A stretch of 64,000 bases of DNA from Multifurca ochricompacta (taxonomy: Eukaryota; Basidiomycota; Agaricomycetes; Russulales; Russulaceae): contig WTXG01000170.1 in NCBI GenBank assembly GCA_022496185.1, positions 18,230-82,229 on the forward strand. Reading direction: 5' to 3'. The notes below the pieces were generated by a model. The model saw nothing but the letters and a program-made list of their open reading frames with translations. It made no database searches and had not been told where the DNA came from. A program made the translations under genes and the position numbers. Below are positions 47,448 through 58,796 of the stretch, piece after piece. Each line of letters opens with the position of its first letter. The stretch's first letter is position 1.

Positions 47448-48320
47448 GTGACCCACCTCTCCCCACCGCTGACATCCCTAAAGTGGTAATATTGCCACAC
47501 GACTGTGATTTGTAATAATATTTATTTTAAAAAGGAAGTTATCGTTAAATATTCATTTAAAAAGGAAAGTTATTCAACAAAACATCATTACAAATTAAAG
47601 TCATGTGACATGTAGGCAACGTTTTCAACCTAATAGTGAGACCGGCTCTGCTCATGCGACGACCTCACCCCCCTCACCTTCATCCAGGACACGCGGGCCT
47701 TCACAAGGCCTCCTTTGGTGAGACGACCTTGCGAGCTGGATTAAGTCTGAGTTGGTGACATTGGGTAGTATGGGTAAGCTCACCTTTCTTCTCCAACACA
47801 CAGGCTCTCTTCCCCTCTCCACTCCTCTATTACACACTGTTTTTCTTGTTTCCCTCTACCAAGAGGTTTCACACATGGTGGTTCCACCCTTCTCTCATGT
47901 TTACAACAGTAATTACTATGTAGTGGTAGTAGCTGTGTGATTTGGGCAAGGCCTTGAAGTGCGAATAAAATTGATTTCAAAAATAAAAACACCTAATAGT
48001 GAAAATGCTTAACACCCTCCCTCCTCCTGTCTATGCAATGGACAATAACACTTCTGCTACAAATTCTCTACTGCTCTAGACCCACACACTCTGATGAGAA
48101 CACATGATACACATTGAAAGTCATAAAATAGCTAGACATAGAGTAGCGAGAACGCGCGAGAACACCAAAGTTCTTATCTAATCCTTATCTGATCTTATTC
48201 CAACTGATTTGTAATGATATTTTGTATAACTTTCCTTTTTAAAATAAATATTATTACAAATTACAGCCGTGTGACAGGATTACCACTTTAGGGATGTCAG
48301 CGGTGGGGAGAGGAAGGACA
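47448..48320. mobile_element. TIR element copy C, with 14-bp flanking duplication
   Basis: 873 bp, near-identical in layout to copy A. TIRs run from CTCTCCCCACCGCTGACATC with TGTGATTTGTAATAATATTT, and inverted up to 48312. Flanked on both sides by CTCAGAGGAATTGA (47434-47447 and 48321-48334), which marks the insertion limits. No transposase. Confidence 0.75.
47641..47991 (+). mobile_element. LINE or SINE tail nested in element C
   Basis: Same insert as at 3827-4173: it starts GACCGGCTCTGCTCATGCGA, ends in an A-rich tail, and is flanked by ACCTAATAGTGA on both sides. Confidence 0.65.
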
Positions 48321-48515
48321 CTCAGAGGAATTGACTAATTCAATCTCTGCTCCCCGTTAGACAAGAGTGTCGTTCATACTTTTCGATTGAGATACGATAT
48401 ACACCTAACTCCACAACCCAATGTAGTATACTTATATTTCGTGTACAGTTAGACCTGCGCAGCGGGGATTGACCTGAGTACCCTAAGCTTTTATGATACA
48501 CCTACACATCTGCGT

Positions 48516-51500
48516 TCATCTCGCACCACGCTTCAATAGCAGTTGCACGATATCATCGTGTCCGCGATTGGACGCTTCCTGCCTGGGACTATCATAGCGA
48601 TCACCATAAGAATTGGGATCAGCGCCACGTTCAAGCAGGAGATCCACAGTATCGAGACGTCCACTCATTGCCGCTGCACGTAAGACACTGCCATGGGGAT
48701 CGCCCTGATAATTGGGGTCCGCTCCATGTTCGAGTAGGAGTCGCACAGTCTCGACATGTCCATTCATTGCCGCTGACTGCAGGGATTGTCCAACCTGTGC
48801 ATTGCGACCCGTGCCACGTCTGAGCAGGAGTCGCACGACTTCTAGATGCCCGCCCTTGGCCGCTGATTGCAGGGAATGCCCGCCCTGAATGTTGGGGTCT
48901 GCCCCGTATCCGAGCAGAAGTCGTACAACCTCCACATGTCCGTTTTCGGCTGCCTCTTGAAGGACGATTCCACCTGAGGCGTTGGGATTTGAACCATGTT
49001 CAAGCAGGAGTCGTACCATCTCGAGGTTACCATTCCTTGCAGCTACTTGTAAAGCGACTCTACCGGGAAATACGCCATGCTCGAGTAAGAGTTGCACAAG
49101 CCCCACTTGTCCAGTCGTGACTGCTGCCCGCAGCGTGCTTCCATCGGGACCACCCTGAGCATTTGGGTCCGCTCCGTGTTTAAACAGGAGTCGCACCATG
49201 TCGAGACGATCATTCTTTGCCGCTGCGTGCAGGGAGGTCCCACGGAAATCAACGTAAGCATCGGTTTTCGCGCCATGCTCTAGCAAGAGTTTTGCAATCT
49301 CGAGATATCCATTGGCAGCTGCTGTCCATAGAATGATCCCACCTTGAACGTTAGGATTTGCGCCATGTTTGAGTAGGAGTCGAATCATTTCAAGGTCACC
49401 ACCCCTTGAAGCTACTTGCAGAGCAAATCTACTCTGAGTGTTGGGATCCACGCCGTGTTCAAGCAGAAGTCGGACAATCTCCCGATGCCCATTCGCGACT
49501 GCGATCCACAGAGCAATTCCACTGTCAGAGTCGGAATCCATTTCATGTTCAAGCAGGAGCTGCACAATCTCGTGGTGTCCATTTGCTGCAGCTACCCGTA
49601 GGGCGGACCCGTTGGAACCATGCTGAGCATTGACATTCGCGCCCTTTTCGAGCAAGAGTTTCACAACTTCCAGGCGTCCATTCACCGCCGCGGCATGCAA
49701 AGCACTTCCATCGGGACCACCCTTAGTGTTAGGATCCGCACCATAGCTGAGCAGGAGTCGCACAATCTCGAGGTGGCCTTTTGCCGCTGCTGACATCAGA
49801 TCGCTTCCTCCATGGGCGTTAGGATTCGCAGAATGCTGTAGCAGGAGTCGTACAATGTCGGTATGACCTTTCGCTGCTGCTGCGCTCAGGGAAGTTCCAT
49901 GGTGACCACCCTCAGCATCGACATCTGCCTGGTGCTCAATAAGGGTTTGCGCAACCTCGAGGAACCCTTCGGCCGCTGCCGCTTGCAGGGCATTCCCGTA
50001 ATGGCCGCCTTTAGCATTGACATTCGCACCATGTTTAAGCAATAGTTCCACAATTCCGAGGTGTCCACCAGCCGACGCTGCCTGCAATGCGGTGCCAAGT
50101 TGACCTCCTGGAGCATTGACATCCTGTGGCCACGCAATAGCAAGATGTTCTGTCAGATAAGGGAAGCCACATCTCGCGGCGTAGTAGAGGGGTCGTGCTG
50201 TAGGTTTCTTCAAATCATCTGGAACTATAGAGAACATTTGATCGTCTTCATCGTGTATCCCTACCCAGGTGGAGAAATAGGCCTTCTGTGGGTCGAACAG
50301 GCGCTCGGTGGCGCGCCTTATAAGCGGTGATTCACCCTCAAACCGCGCGTGAAAGACCCAATGCCTTGCAGCGTATTGGGAAAGGGGGGAATCATTGACG
50401 ATCGTTCTGTCGTCTGATTGGAGGAGAACGCCAAGGCAGGTTTGCGCAAGGAAGGTATGCGCGGGCCCGAGACGGATATGATACCGGGAAACCCCGGATT
50501 TTAACGCCGCGAGACGGTCCGAGGTAAGGAATTCGCGAACTGAAGAGTGTGAAAATTGCACGAGTTCGAATGGGTGGGTACCAGTGATGTCAATCAAACT
50601 GGAGCAAATGGATAGCAGTGCTTCCTTTGAGTGTTTCGCGCGCCAGGTCTCGTCGAACGTGGGTATATCCCCGGCATCGAAGTCAAACACAAGGATCTCT
50701 GCGAGCTCCTTAACGCGAAGTGGGCGTGCTGAGACGACAAGGCATTGAAATAACCGATGCGCATCTTTCCAGTCCATCTCTTGGATACCTTCTAGGATGC
50801 GCTCATACGTCTTATCCACCGAACCTGGAAGTTTTTGGAGTGTGGACTGAATGTTTTCCTGGAGACAATGACGTAGGACGTCCAACTGGCAGGAAACCCA
50901 CCGGAACCTACATGATAACGAGTCATTGTGGATGCTACCTTGGCGCAATGACGACTTACATTCCGTCAGCTTTCTCTGTAAGTGTATCGATGGCCATTCT
51001 CTTCTCTTTGACTTTCCAGTCCTTCATCCCAGGGTCTGAGTTAATGACCGAGCGGATGTACTTGGCAATATCTTCTGCTTGCCGGCTCTCTTCGTGGAGA
51101 GATATGTGCCGAGATGCAAGGGGTCTGAGGACAGCTGAAATATCTGCTTCAGGACGGCTCATGACACAAATGTGTAGATTGGGTTGTTGCAAGCCAACCA
51201 GATCCGTCAAAAGCCCCAAGACGTTTTCGCGAGGAGATGGCATGCCGAAAGCGGGACATTCATCCAGCCCGTCGATGATAATGTATGTCGCTCCTTGTTT
51301 TTGGAGTGTGAGCATGTCCATTAAGCATTCTGCGAGGTCACTATCGCTGGGATGCCTTTCGTCGTCTTCATATTTCGAGTACATGTGAACGAGAATGTCG
51401 TGATAAGACTCGGATTGGGCACTAAGCTGGACCAAAAGAGAGGAAATAAGACCACGAATGCTTCTCATTTCATCGTTCTGGTAGTCGAAATAAAAGTAGG

Positions 51501-53098
51501 CCACGGAGGCCAGTTCGATCATGCGCAGACGCAGCAAGTCCTCAATGATTACGGAGCTGTTGGTGGACATACTATAAGCACCGACCATGGCCAAGTCTGG
51601 CTGCCGCTCACCAAAGAACACTCTTGCCGCAACCCGCTACGAAGAGAGTAGATTAGCAACAGAAAGGATATAATGGTAAGAAAAATCCCTACGTTTCCCA
51701 TGTATCCACATCAAGGAACCGCTACCTTTCCAGTTCTCGAAATCGGTACCCTGAATGAACCAAGCACTGGTTTCGGGGTGATGGGCACACAATGCAACAT
51801 TGTGAATTGTGGATGGGTCTGGAGGAGAGAGCCATTCACGAAGGCCAGGCTGTACCCGGTCGCCAGTGCCTGAGAGGATCTCAGCCACTCAATGTGCGAG
51901 AGGTCAAGAAATAACTGACGTCTCAAGTCAATCGCCGTCTTGTTTATGACATCTAGAGGTGGAGTCAGCAGGATGTATGAACGTGTATGTGTAAGTCACG
52001 ATTACCAAGCGCCTCTTGTATACTGTCCATCGACATGTTGGACGCTTCGCCTAGTTTAAGAAAAATTCAGGCTAAAACTCCCGCGTCGAGCTAGATAGGG
52101 ATTTCTCACCGTCCATAACCAATCTCATATTACTCAAAAGACCGTAGACAACTTTCAGAATCTGTGTCCCCGTTTTCTGGACTTCCTCTCGGGTGAGTCT
52201 ATCCAGTCTGTGAAGCACGTCCGCAACACTGCTATCTTCCAATACCGTTTTTCCATATGACTCTGACACAACTTGAGACGTGACCTCTTTGATGGTTGAG
52301 ATCCACTCACTGAAACGACTTTGCTTTATTTGCTTGGTTGCAATTGCGAGGATGGTAATTAATTCAGCCATAGTCTTCAGGATGATGGCTGTCATCTCCG
52401 GAGTAGGTTGGATCACGGTATATACCCTCAAGAGATCAAGGAAGCTTCCGAGAGTTTCGAAAAGTTCGACAAAAGCATTAGACCTCGCACTAACACCCTG
52501 AGTTCCCAGAAAGATTCCAGAGTCACATTCCCGAATATAGAGATCATGAATGAGATACACACAGATAAAAAAATGCCAATGGCACCGAAAATTGCTTTCG
52601 AAGGCGAAAGGACCTGTTGAATAGGAGTTAAGACATGCTCACGCGGAATGTATGATCCCTTACCAAACGAAGATCGTCTCCAAGAGCCGCAGTGGTCGAG
52701 AGAGCGAGTAGGACGTTCATAAGAGGCTTGAGAAGCCTCATGAGCAGCATCCTCCAATCACCTCTCCGAAAGTCGTGAAAGGCTCGGGTCTGGTCAATCA
52801 CTGAGATAAATGCCTCGGGAGAGTTGGAATTCTCGAGATTGGCGGTGAGTGGGTGAGAAGCAAGTAATATCCCCGTTTGTTGGGTGTACTCATCCAAAGA
52901 AGCGTTGAAGAGAGCACAGAGTTCAGGGGAGAGTTTTGCGAGAGGCTGCGGTGAAGATTCCGTGGGCTGCGGTGAAGATGCCAAGCCCACGGAATGTTGT
53001 CCGTCAGACCTGAGGGTGTTATGGGATTCGAGACTCGGATTGTCCGCTGGTAAGTCTGATGCGTGTGAGGATAGCATTGCTACTGTAGCAGTCGCCAT
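48516..53098 (-). CDS. NLR6: Goodbye-NACHT-ankyrin receptor, intact
   Basis: Exons from a start at 53098 (MATATVAMLSSHASDLPAD): 53098-52664, 52613-52563, 52497-52110, 52050-52006, 51869-51693, 51636-51612, 51556-50960, 50907-48516; 1369 residues, all phases consistent. A Ser-rich leader of about 55 residues precedes the Goodbye domain (LCALFNASLDEYTQQTG ... FGAIGIFLS ... VADVLHRLDRLTREE). The 25-nt exon codes PGCGKSVL. NACHT has YIIIDGLDECPA and VMSRPEADI. The long last exon has RWVSCQLDVLRHCLQ, the helical region and about 18 ankyrin repeats (EIVRLLLEHGADPN-like). No 14-residue linker repeats. The 53272-52664 exon is open beyond the start codon and continues in frame into the upstream domain (53190-54535), so the protein may be longer. 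Inferred role: cytosolic signalling NTPase in non-self recognition or cell death. Confidence 0.9.
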
Positions 53099-53189
53099 CT
53101 GAGCTCCTTCGCTACTCTTATGGACGGGAAAGGTGTCTGTGTATATCACTTTGTTATCAGTATTCAAGAACAATAACAATGGCCAATAC

Positions 53190-54535
53190 CCACCAAACCG
53201 AAGCTCTTGTAACTTTGGCGCCAAATTTTGGAGGTAACCTCTGATTTCATCCGGCTGATTGCCTTCCAGAGACTACGGGGATGAGCAAGATAAAGAAACT
53301 AATAAGTAAATGACTATACCGTTGAGCCAATGTAGTCAAGGTCGTCATCATGAACAAGAGCCATATCGCAACCAGGTGCCTGCTGCAGGACCTTCGTCAG
53401 GTTCTAGTTCATACCCACAACGGTTGCACAGAAAATCTCCCATGGAGTACCCACTTCGGCGATGTACTCTAACAGAGTCCGAAGAGGATCCTGATACTTT
53501 GGAATATTAAGTGTGACGCTTGGAAAATGTTGAAGAGATTATGTTACGTTGGTGCCTGCAGGAACGCTTACGAGTTGCGCGTCGGGTTCAGGCTCATGTC
53601 CATCTGGGAGAGGAGCTGGTCCTGCCGCTCCCCGAAGTCTTGGCAATATCCTTATAAAACGAGTGACACGGAAACCACGGACAAAGATGCACTGATCCTC
53701 AGGTAGATTCTGCCACGATACCCGGGAGAATGCGTCTTAGGGTCAATTGAGTTATCCCATCCAAAATGTGGGGAAGTGTACCTGACCGCTCGGACCAAGA
53801 TTCAACACCACACCTTGAATGTCCTCACGCGAGTATTTCCATTCGACATTGGCACCAGAAGTGCCAGAAACCCGGACTCCAAACGACACACGTGCACCTC
53901 CAGAACCTCAGAGAATGCGATATTTGCCCACGATCTCGCGCGATGGAACCCCGTGACAAGGATGATATCTTCCATGCGGTTGAGTCCCAAGCCAAGCTCC
54001 TGAGTGAACGCAAACCAAAGGTTGATATGCTTGACTATCCATCTACCGAACTCTCCTCGAGCGACGGTATCCTGACGTTGAGCCTGCACTGGAAGGGATA
54101 AGATTGCTCCTTGCCTCCTGGAGCATGAAAAAGAAACTTGTGCAGCGCCTACAGGCCTGATAAGGTATCAATGACGAGAAATTTAGGGAAAGAGGATCTC
54201 GGTTACCCTGTGGCAAGAACGTCAAGTCCACCAGATGTCGCGGTGACCGCCCCCGAACAGAGATCATTGGGGTTAAGTGTGCCCGAATCGATATGCTTTG
54301 ACATCTTGGGTTTTAGTGGTTCATGATATTCTGGAACACCAAAATTTCTATGGGAGTCATGATCTCCGGGGAGAAGAGCATTAAAGAGGCGGTGGAATTT
54401 CCCTTCGCGTATATACCCAACGTCGCCTACTTCTATGGCATCATACAGTTTCCCTGGGCTTGGCTCCCACAGTGCATGCCCGTAAGCAGGATACTTTATG
54501 GCGAGCTCTTCACGGAATATGTCGAAGTGAGCCAT
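53190..54535 (-). CDS. Conserved Agaricomycete protein of unknown function, possibly the N-terminal part of NLR6
   Basis: Exons 54535-54207, 54156-53782, 53709-53548 (or -53572), 53496-53455, 53391-53320 and 53272 onward; after exon 2 all junctions are phase 0. The sequence starts MAHFDIFREELAIKYPAYGH, then ALWEPSPGKLYDAIEVGDVG, FNALLPGDHDSHRNFGVPEY, WIVKHINLWFAFTQELGLG, MEDIILVTGFHRARSW, NLPEDQCIFVRGFRVTRF, EYIAE-VLQQAPGCDMALVHDDDL. I recognise this as a family widespread in mushroom genomes, but know no function. One base is missing in a TT run at 53904-53905 (TTT would keep SEV-SGGARVSFGV in frame). The last exon has no stop: it runs in frame through ELRFGG into the NLR6 leader. Alternatively, splicing 53189-53099 would end the protein a few residues later. 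Confidence 0.75.
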
Positions 54536-56337
54536 CGGGGAAGCTACACGTTGATCTTGATTACAGAAGAGAGCTTTGGAAGGAGATGACTAGGCGCAAC
54601 CGACATATGTTGACCGTATCCTAATATCTATATATAGACTTTATATAGACTTGGGCAGCGTGGCAAAGATAGGGCATCATCAGGAAATTGTCAAAAGCCA
54701 TCGTACCTTTTACCTCTTTACAGTTCCTGAAAATCCCTAAAGAGGTACTATGATGAGAACCTAGTCACGTGCTCCAGACAACAGCATTGACATAGACACG
54801 GACGTCTACCTAGACTGTAGCTGTGTGTCAAGCTTGAGCGCTGTTTTTCGATGCAGGTGGCTGAAAAATATGGGAACTGTTTCCGCGAATTAGACAACAG
54901 TTGGTACCAACAATGAAGCCGAATGGCTGTCACCCCTACCCCTCCTTAATGTGTGATGACAAAGTACACATTCCTTCAGGACGCGACGCGAAGAGAAGGA
55001 TGGTATACAACACAGACAAATTAACGGGGCAACAGAACGGGGGTGAAAGCCTGATACAACTTGAAGTAAACCCGAGCACCTCAAGGACGCCACATACTAC
55101 ATTTCGAGTTTCATGCGGCTGCCCTCATCACTCAGCTGTACGCACGCACACTATATTTCGGCGCTTATAAACATATGATGTCTAGACATACTCAGAGGAA
55201 GGATATATTGAAAGAGTGACAGCAACAGTGTAATTGAATGGCCCAGGTGACAGGCATCAGACATCATGATGACGATGCAAGAGGTCACGTCCCCTACGTC
55301 AGGATCTGTCAAGACTAACCGAGTGATGAAAAACTTTTGGAACAACTGTCACAGAAGGGCAGAGAGAGACGACTAACTCGCGATTAGGTAGACCATGTGG
55401 TAACGTACTAGGACCGGCACCGAGCAAATAGAATCGCATGTACGCATTAGAGGCACCGGTGGCTAAGGTGGAAATGGGCGCCTTCTAGCTGCCTTGCGGA
55501 GTTTCTTTAGGATGCTCTTACGAGTGTAGCATCTGTCCTTCGCTATAACCCGGCACATTTCTTGATTTTCCCCCAGTTGTTGACTTGAAAGTGTGTGCGC
55601 CCGTTGTAATATCAATATGTGCGCGGCGACACCTTGGTTGGGCGCTGAGGCTTACGTCATCACATAGACCCCATTCCATCTGCCGGTGCCGGTGCGGTGT
55701 TGTTTTATTGCTTATTGCATTATCACCCCCTCTACTTGCCAGTGCCACGCATTACACGAACTACCCTTGTATTCAAGAATTTTGAAGCGAAAATCGGTTA
55801 GGAAGAAGATGAACAATAGTCTTGGGGATTTGTCTACTGAGTGTGAATTCCCCCCTCAATTGTTCAACCTGTCGCTCGCGCGCCGAACGATCTATCAACC
55901 TTGTGCTCTCTTTTGATCCTCCAAGTTCCCCGCAGAGCTTATTTATCAATGGCTGTGTGTGTAGACTTGCATTTAGGGCTCAGTCGCATGACATTTTATA
56001 GCTATGGCTATGAAGCTGCCTCTTTTCGGCCTCTTAGAAGCCATACACGTGCGATCGATGCGAGGGCGCTCGCTGTCGACATATATAGGAAGGTGCCGCC
56101 CTCTCCTGCGCCTGCGCATCTCCAATGCACACATTTACTCTCCACCTACCATCCACTGACCCCATTCATGGAGCGCCTCCTCCACTGGTGGTAACCGAAT
56201 GGTTTCATCAAACCAAACCCACGGAGTCCCAGCTCGTAAGGTCCGAGTCTGCTAAGAGTGAGGCTCGCGAACCTTTTTTGGATGATCTCTGACGCCGTTG
56301 GTTTGAAGCAGCGCCAAACCTACTATCACCTCCAAAG
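54536..56337. other. Intergenic, nothing recognised
   Basis: Upstream regions of the 54535 gene (-) and of F-box gene 3 (+). ORFs here lack recognisable domains. No repeat of the window's families was found. Confidence 0.5.
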
Positions 56338-57945
56338 ATGAATACATACATAGATCATGTACTATACCCCAGGCGTGCACGAAGGAACTCGGCGAGAAGA
56401 AACAAGAAATCGATAAAGACTCTCCCTGACGACATCCTTTTAGACATCTTCGATTACTATCGGTTAGCCGTTGGTATAGATTGGCCCCAGAGATGGTACA
56501 CCCTCGCGCATGTTTGCAGACGGTGGAAACAACTCATATTTGCGTCGTCCTTACGTTTGGCTCTTCAACTTCGTTCCACATTCGGGACCCAAGTAGAGGA
56601 TATGATCACTTATTCACCACCTTTCCCCCTTGTCCTGGATTACGATTCCCGCTATGACGAAAGCTGGTCAATCTCAGATGTCGACGGTGTTCTCTTCGCC
56701 CTCCTACAGCATCCCCAGCGGGTGCGCGAAATTGTGCTGAGCGCGCCAGCGTCAAGGTTGGCCAGGTTAACCATGGCCATGACTGGAGCAGCCCCGATTG
56801 TTGAATTTCTGAAACTCGAATCCCAAACCACCGAGTTGATCCTTCCGAGACAATTTCTCGACGGGCAGGCCCCGCAGCTACGGCGCTTGGTTCTTAGCGG
56901 TTGCACACTGCATACGCTGCATCCGCTTTTATCTTCCGCCACGTCCCTAGTGAACCTCACCCTTCATCGTATTCCAAGCTCCGCGTACTTCTCTCCTGAC
57001 AGCCTTGCTTCGTGTTTACGCTGTATGCCCAGGCTCCAGTCACTATCCATCACCTTCCTCTCCGCAGTTCCCAGTTCTGCGAATGTACCCTTACCCCCTC
57101 CCAATCAGACAACAAACCGCGCAGAGGTTCCCATGCTCGAAGAATTTACCTATCGAGGTACCTCCACGTATCTCAACGCACTTCTTTCCAAGTTACATGC
57201 CCCTCTCATGAAGAAACTGCACCTGAGGCTTTTCAATCAACTCACCCTCTCTATCCCCCATATCGCCGTATTCACCAACGATACAGCAAGTTCTCTCAAA
57301 CCCACTCTAGCCCTCATCGAATTCTACGAATCCTCAGTATGGCTCACGATGCTTGATACCTCACCACACTCATCACATCCACATCGTCAACGCCGTCGCC
57401 GACCTGGAGCGGGTGAAAACGAGATAGCGATATCCGTCTCTTGTGATCGTCTTGATTACCAAGTCTCTTCCCTCGTTTCGATCTGCCACGCCCTCATGAA
57501 GACACTATCCCCCATCGAGGAACTCATGATTGGCTTTCACGCGCGCGAACTTCCGCGGGGAGAGCATGAAGAGCAAGAGCGAGTCGACTCTACGTTATGG
57601 TGTTCCCTGCTCATGCCATTTCAACAAGTACATACGCTCCGAGTCGATGCTGCGCTCGGTGCCGAACTCGCACGTGCGCTAGAGTCCGAATCCACCACCA
57701 CCGCCTTGGATTCAAATACAAATATAAAGTTGGATGTAGATAAGAAGGGTGCAGGGGAGCAAGATACCGAGAGGAACAGAGAAGAAAACTGGCAAGAGTG
57801 GCAGCAGCAGCAGCAACGGCTGCTCCCTTCGCTACACACCATCACACCACTATATCATGGTACCACCCCCGTAGAGGTGTCAGCATCAGCTTCAGTGTCT
57901 GCTGTACTGGCATCACTGTGGGACAAGAGTAGGATGAGACATTAA
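56338..57945 (+). CDS. F-box/LRR-like protein 3
   Basis: Intact single exon, 535 residues. The basic N-terminus is followed by the F-box (IKTLPDDILLDIFDYYR, residues 26-42; AHVCRRWKQLIFASS) and leucine-rich segments (APQLRRLVLSGCTL, TSLVNLTLHRIPSSAYFSPD, MPRLQSLSITFLSA). The C-terminal half has an acidic, Gln-rich insertion (EEQERVDS; WQEWQQQQQR). It is the close paralogue of F-box protein 2, 48 kb away on the other strand, and shows how that gene should read past its frameshift. Expected SCF ubiquitin-ligase adaptor; substrate unknown. Confidence 0.85.
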   Translation: MNTYIDHVLYPRRARRNSARRNKKSIKTLPDDILLDIFDYYRLAVGIDWPQRWYTLAHVCRRWKQLIFASSLRLALQLRSTFGTQVEDMITYSPPFPLVLDYDSRYDESWSISDVDGVLFALLQHPQRVREIVLSAPASRLARLTMAMTGAAPIVEFLKLESQTTELILPRQFLDGQAPQLRRLVLSGCTLHTLHPLLSSATSLVNLTLHRIPSSAYFSPDSLASCLRCMPRLQSLSITFLSAVPSSANVPLPPPNQTTNRAEVPMLEEFTYRGTSTYLNALLSKLHAPLMKKLHLRLFNQLTLSIPHIAVFTNDTASSLKPTLALIEFYESSVWLTMLDTSPHSSHPHRQRRRRPGAGENEIAISVSCDRLDYQVSSLVSICHALMKTLSPIEELMIGFHARELPRGEHEEQERVDSTLWCSLLMPFQQVHTLRVDAALGAELARALESESTTTALDSNTNIKLDVDKKGAGEQDTERNREENWQEWQQQQQRLLPSLHTITPLYHGTTPVEVSASASVSAVLASLWDKSRMRH

Positions 57946-58796
57946 GGCAGCCAGCACCCCCTCGATAGGTTCCCTAAATCATCTGACCCAGGCCAAAATT
58001 CTTTTTTTTATTTTTTTTTTCCAAGCGTTCGTTCGGAACCATTGCGACATCTTTCATCCTCCACCCTTCATCACCCTCAATTTCGCTTCATCGTCATCAT
58101 CATCATCACAATCTGTCAAAAACCTTCTTGGAACCCACCAAAGTGAAAAAAAAAAAAAAATCATATTTACTTTACTTTGTTATTATATATTCTTGACGCC
58201 CAACATATTTCTCGGTCCCAGTACAATTCATGCTAATTTTTTTTTTTGGCTGGAGGGGGGGGGGGGAGTAGCACAAGTAATCTAGCCAGATTTCTGTATT
58301 TAAAAAAAATTGTTTCTTAACATCACATCATATTCCCTAGATCTGTTCGTTTAGCACGAGACGAATAGGCCGCCCTATGTGTGCATCACACAAAATTCGT
58401 ATGAGCAATCCAAAACGGATCGCCAATTGAGTAGTTTGAGCTGTTTCCCCAAAACGGTAAGATCGAACATGTGCAACTGATGTAGAACGAAGTGTACTTT
58501 TAGATAGATAACAAACAAACGAAACAAAGTCGACCAGTACACGTCCACAACGAGGGAAGGGGGGTACACTAAATAGGTTGATCCGTTGCTGTTGCCGACT
58601 TGAGGGAAGGGGGGGGATTGGGTTACATACAATCAGGGTTCTCCGCGATGCGAGAAGAAAAAACAAATATGTGGTATGTATGCATAGATTAAATAAGGAG
58701 TCTTAGATGGGGGCTCTATCGTCGCCTCCGCCTCCGCCTCGCGCCTCACCTTATCTCGTCCTCCTTTTTAATTACTTACCAACAAAAATTCACATA
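57946..58796. other. Intergenic with long homopolymers
   Basis: Between convergent F-box 3 and the TLC gene. Contains T, A and G runs (58002-58020, 58146-58160, 58239-58266). No gene seen. Confidence 0.55.
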
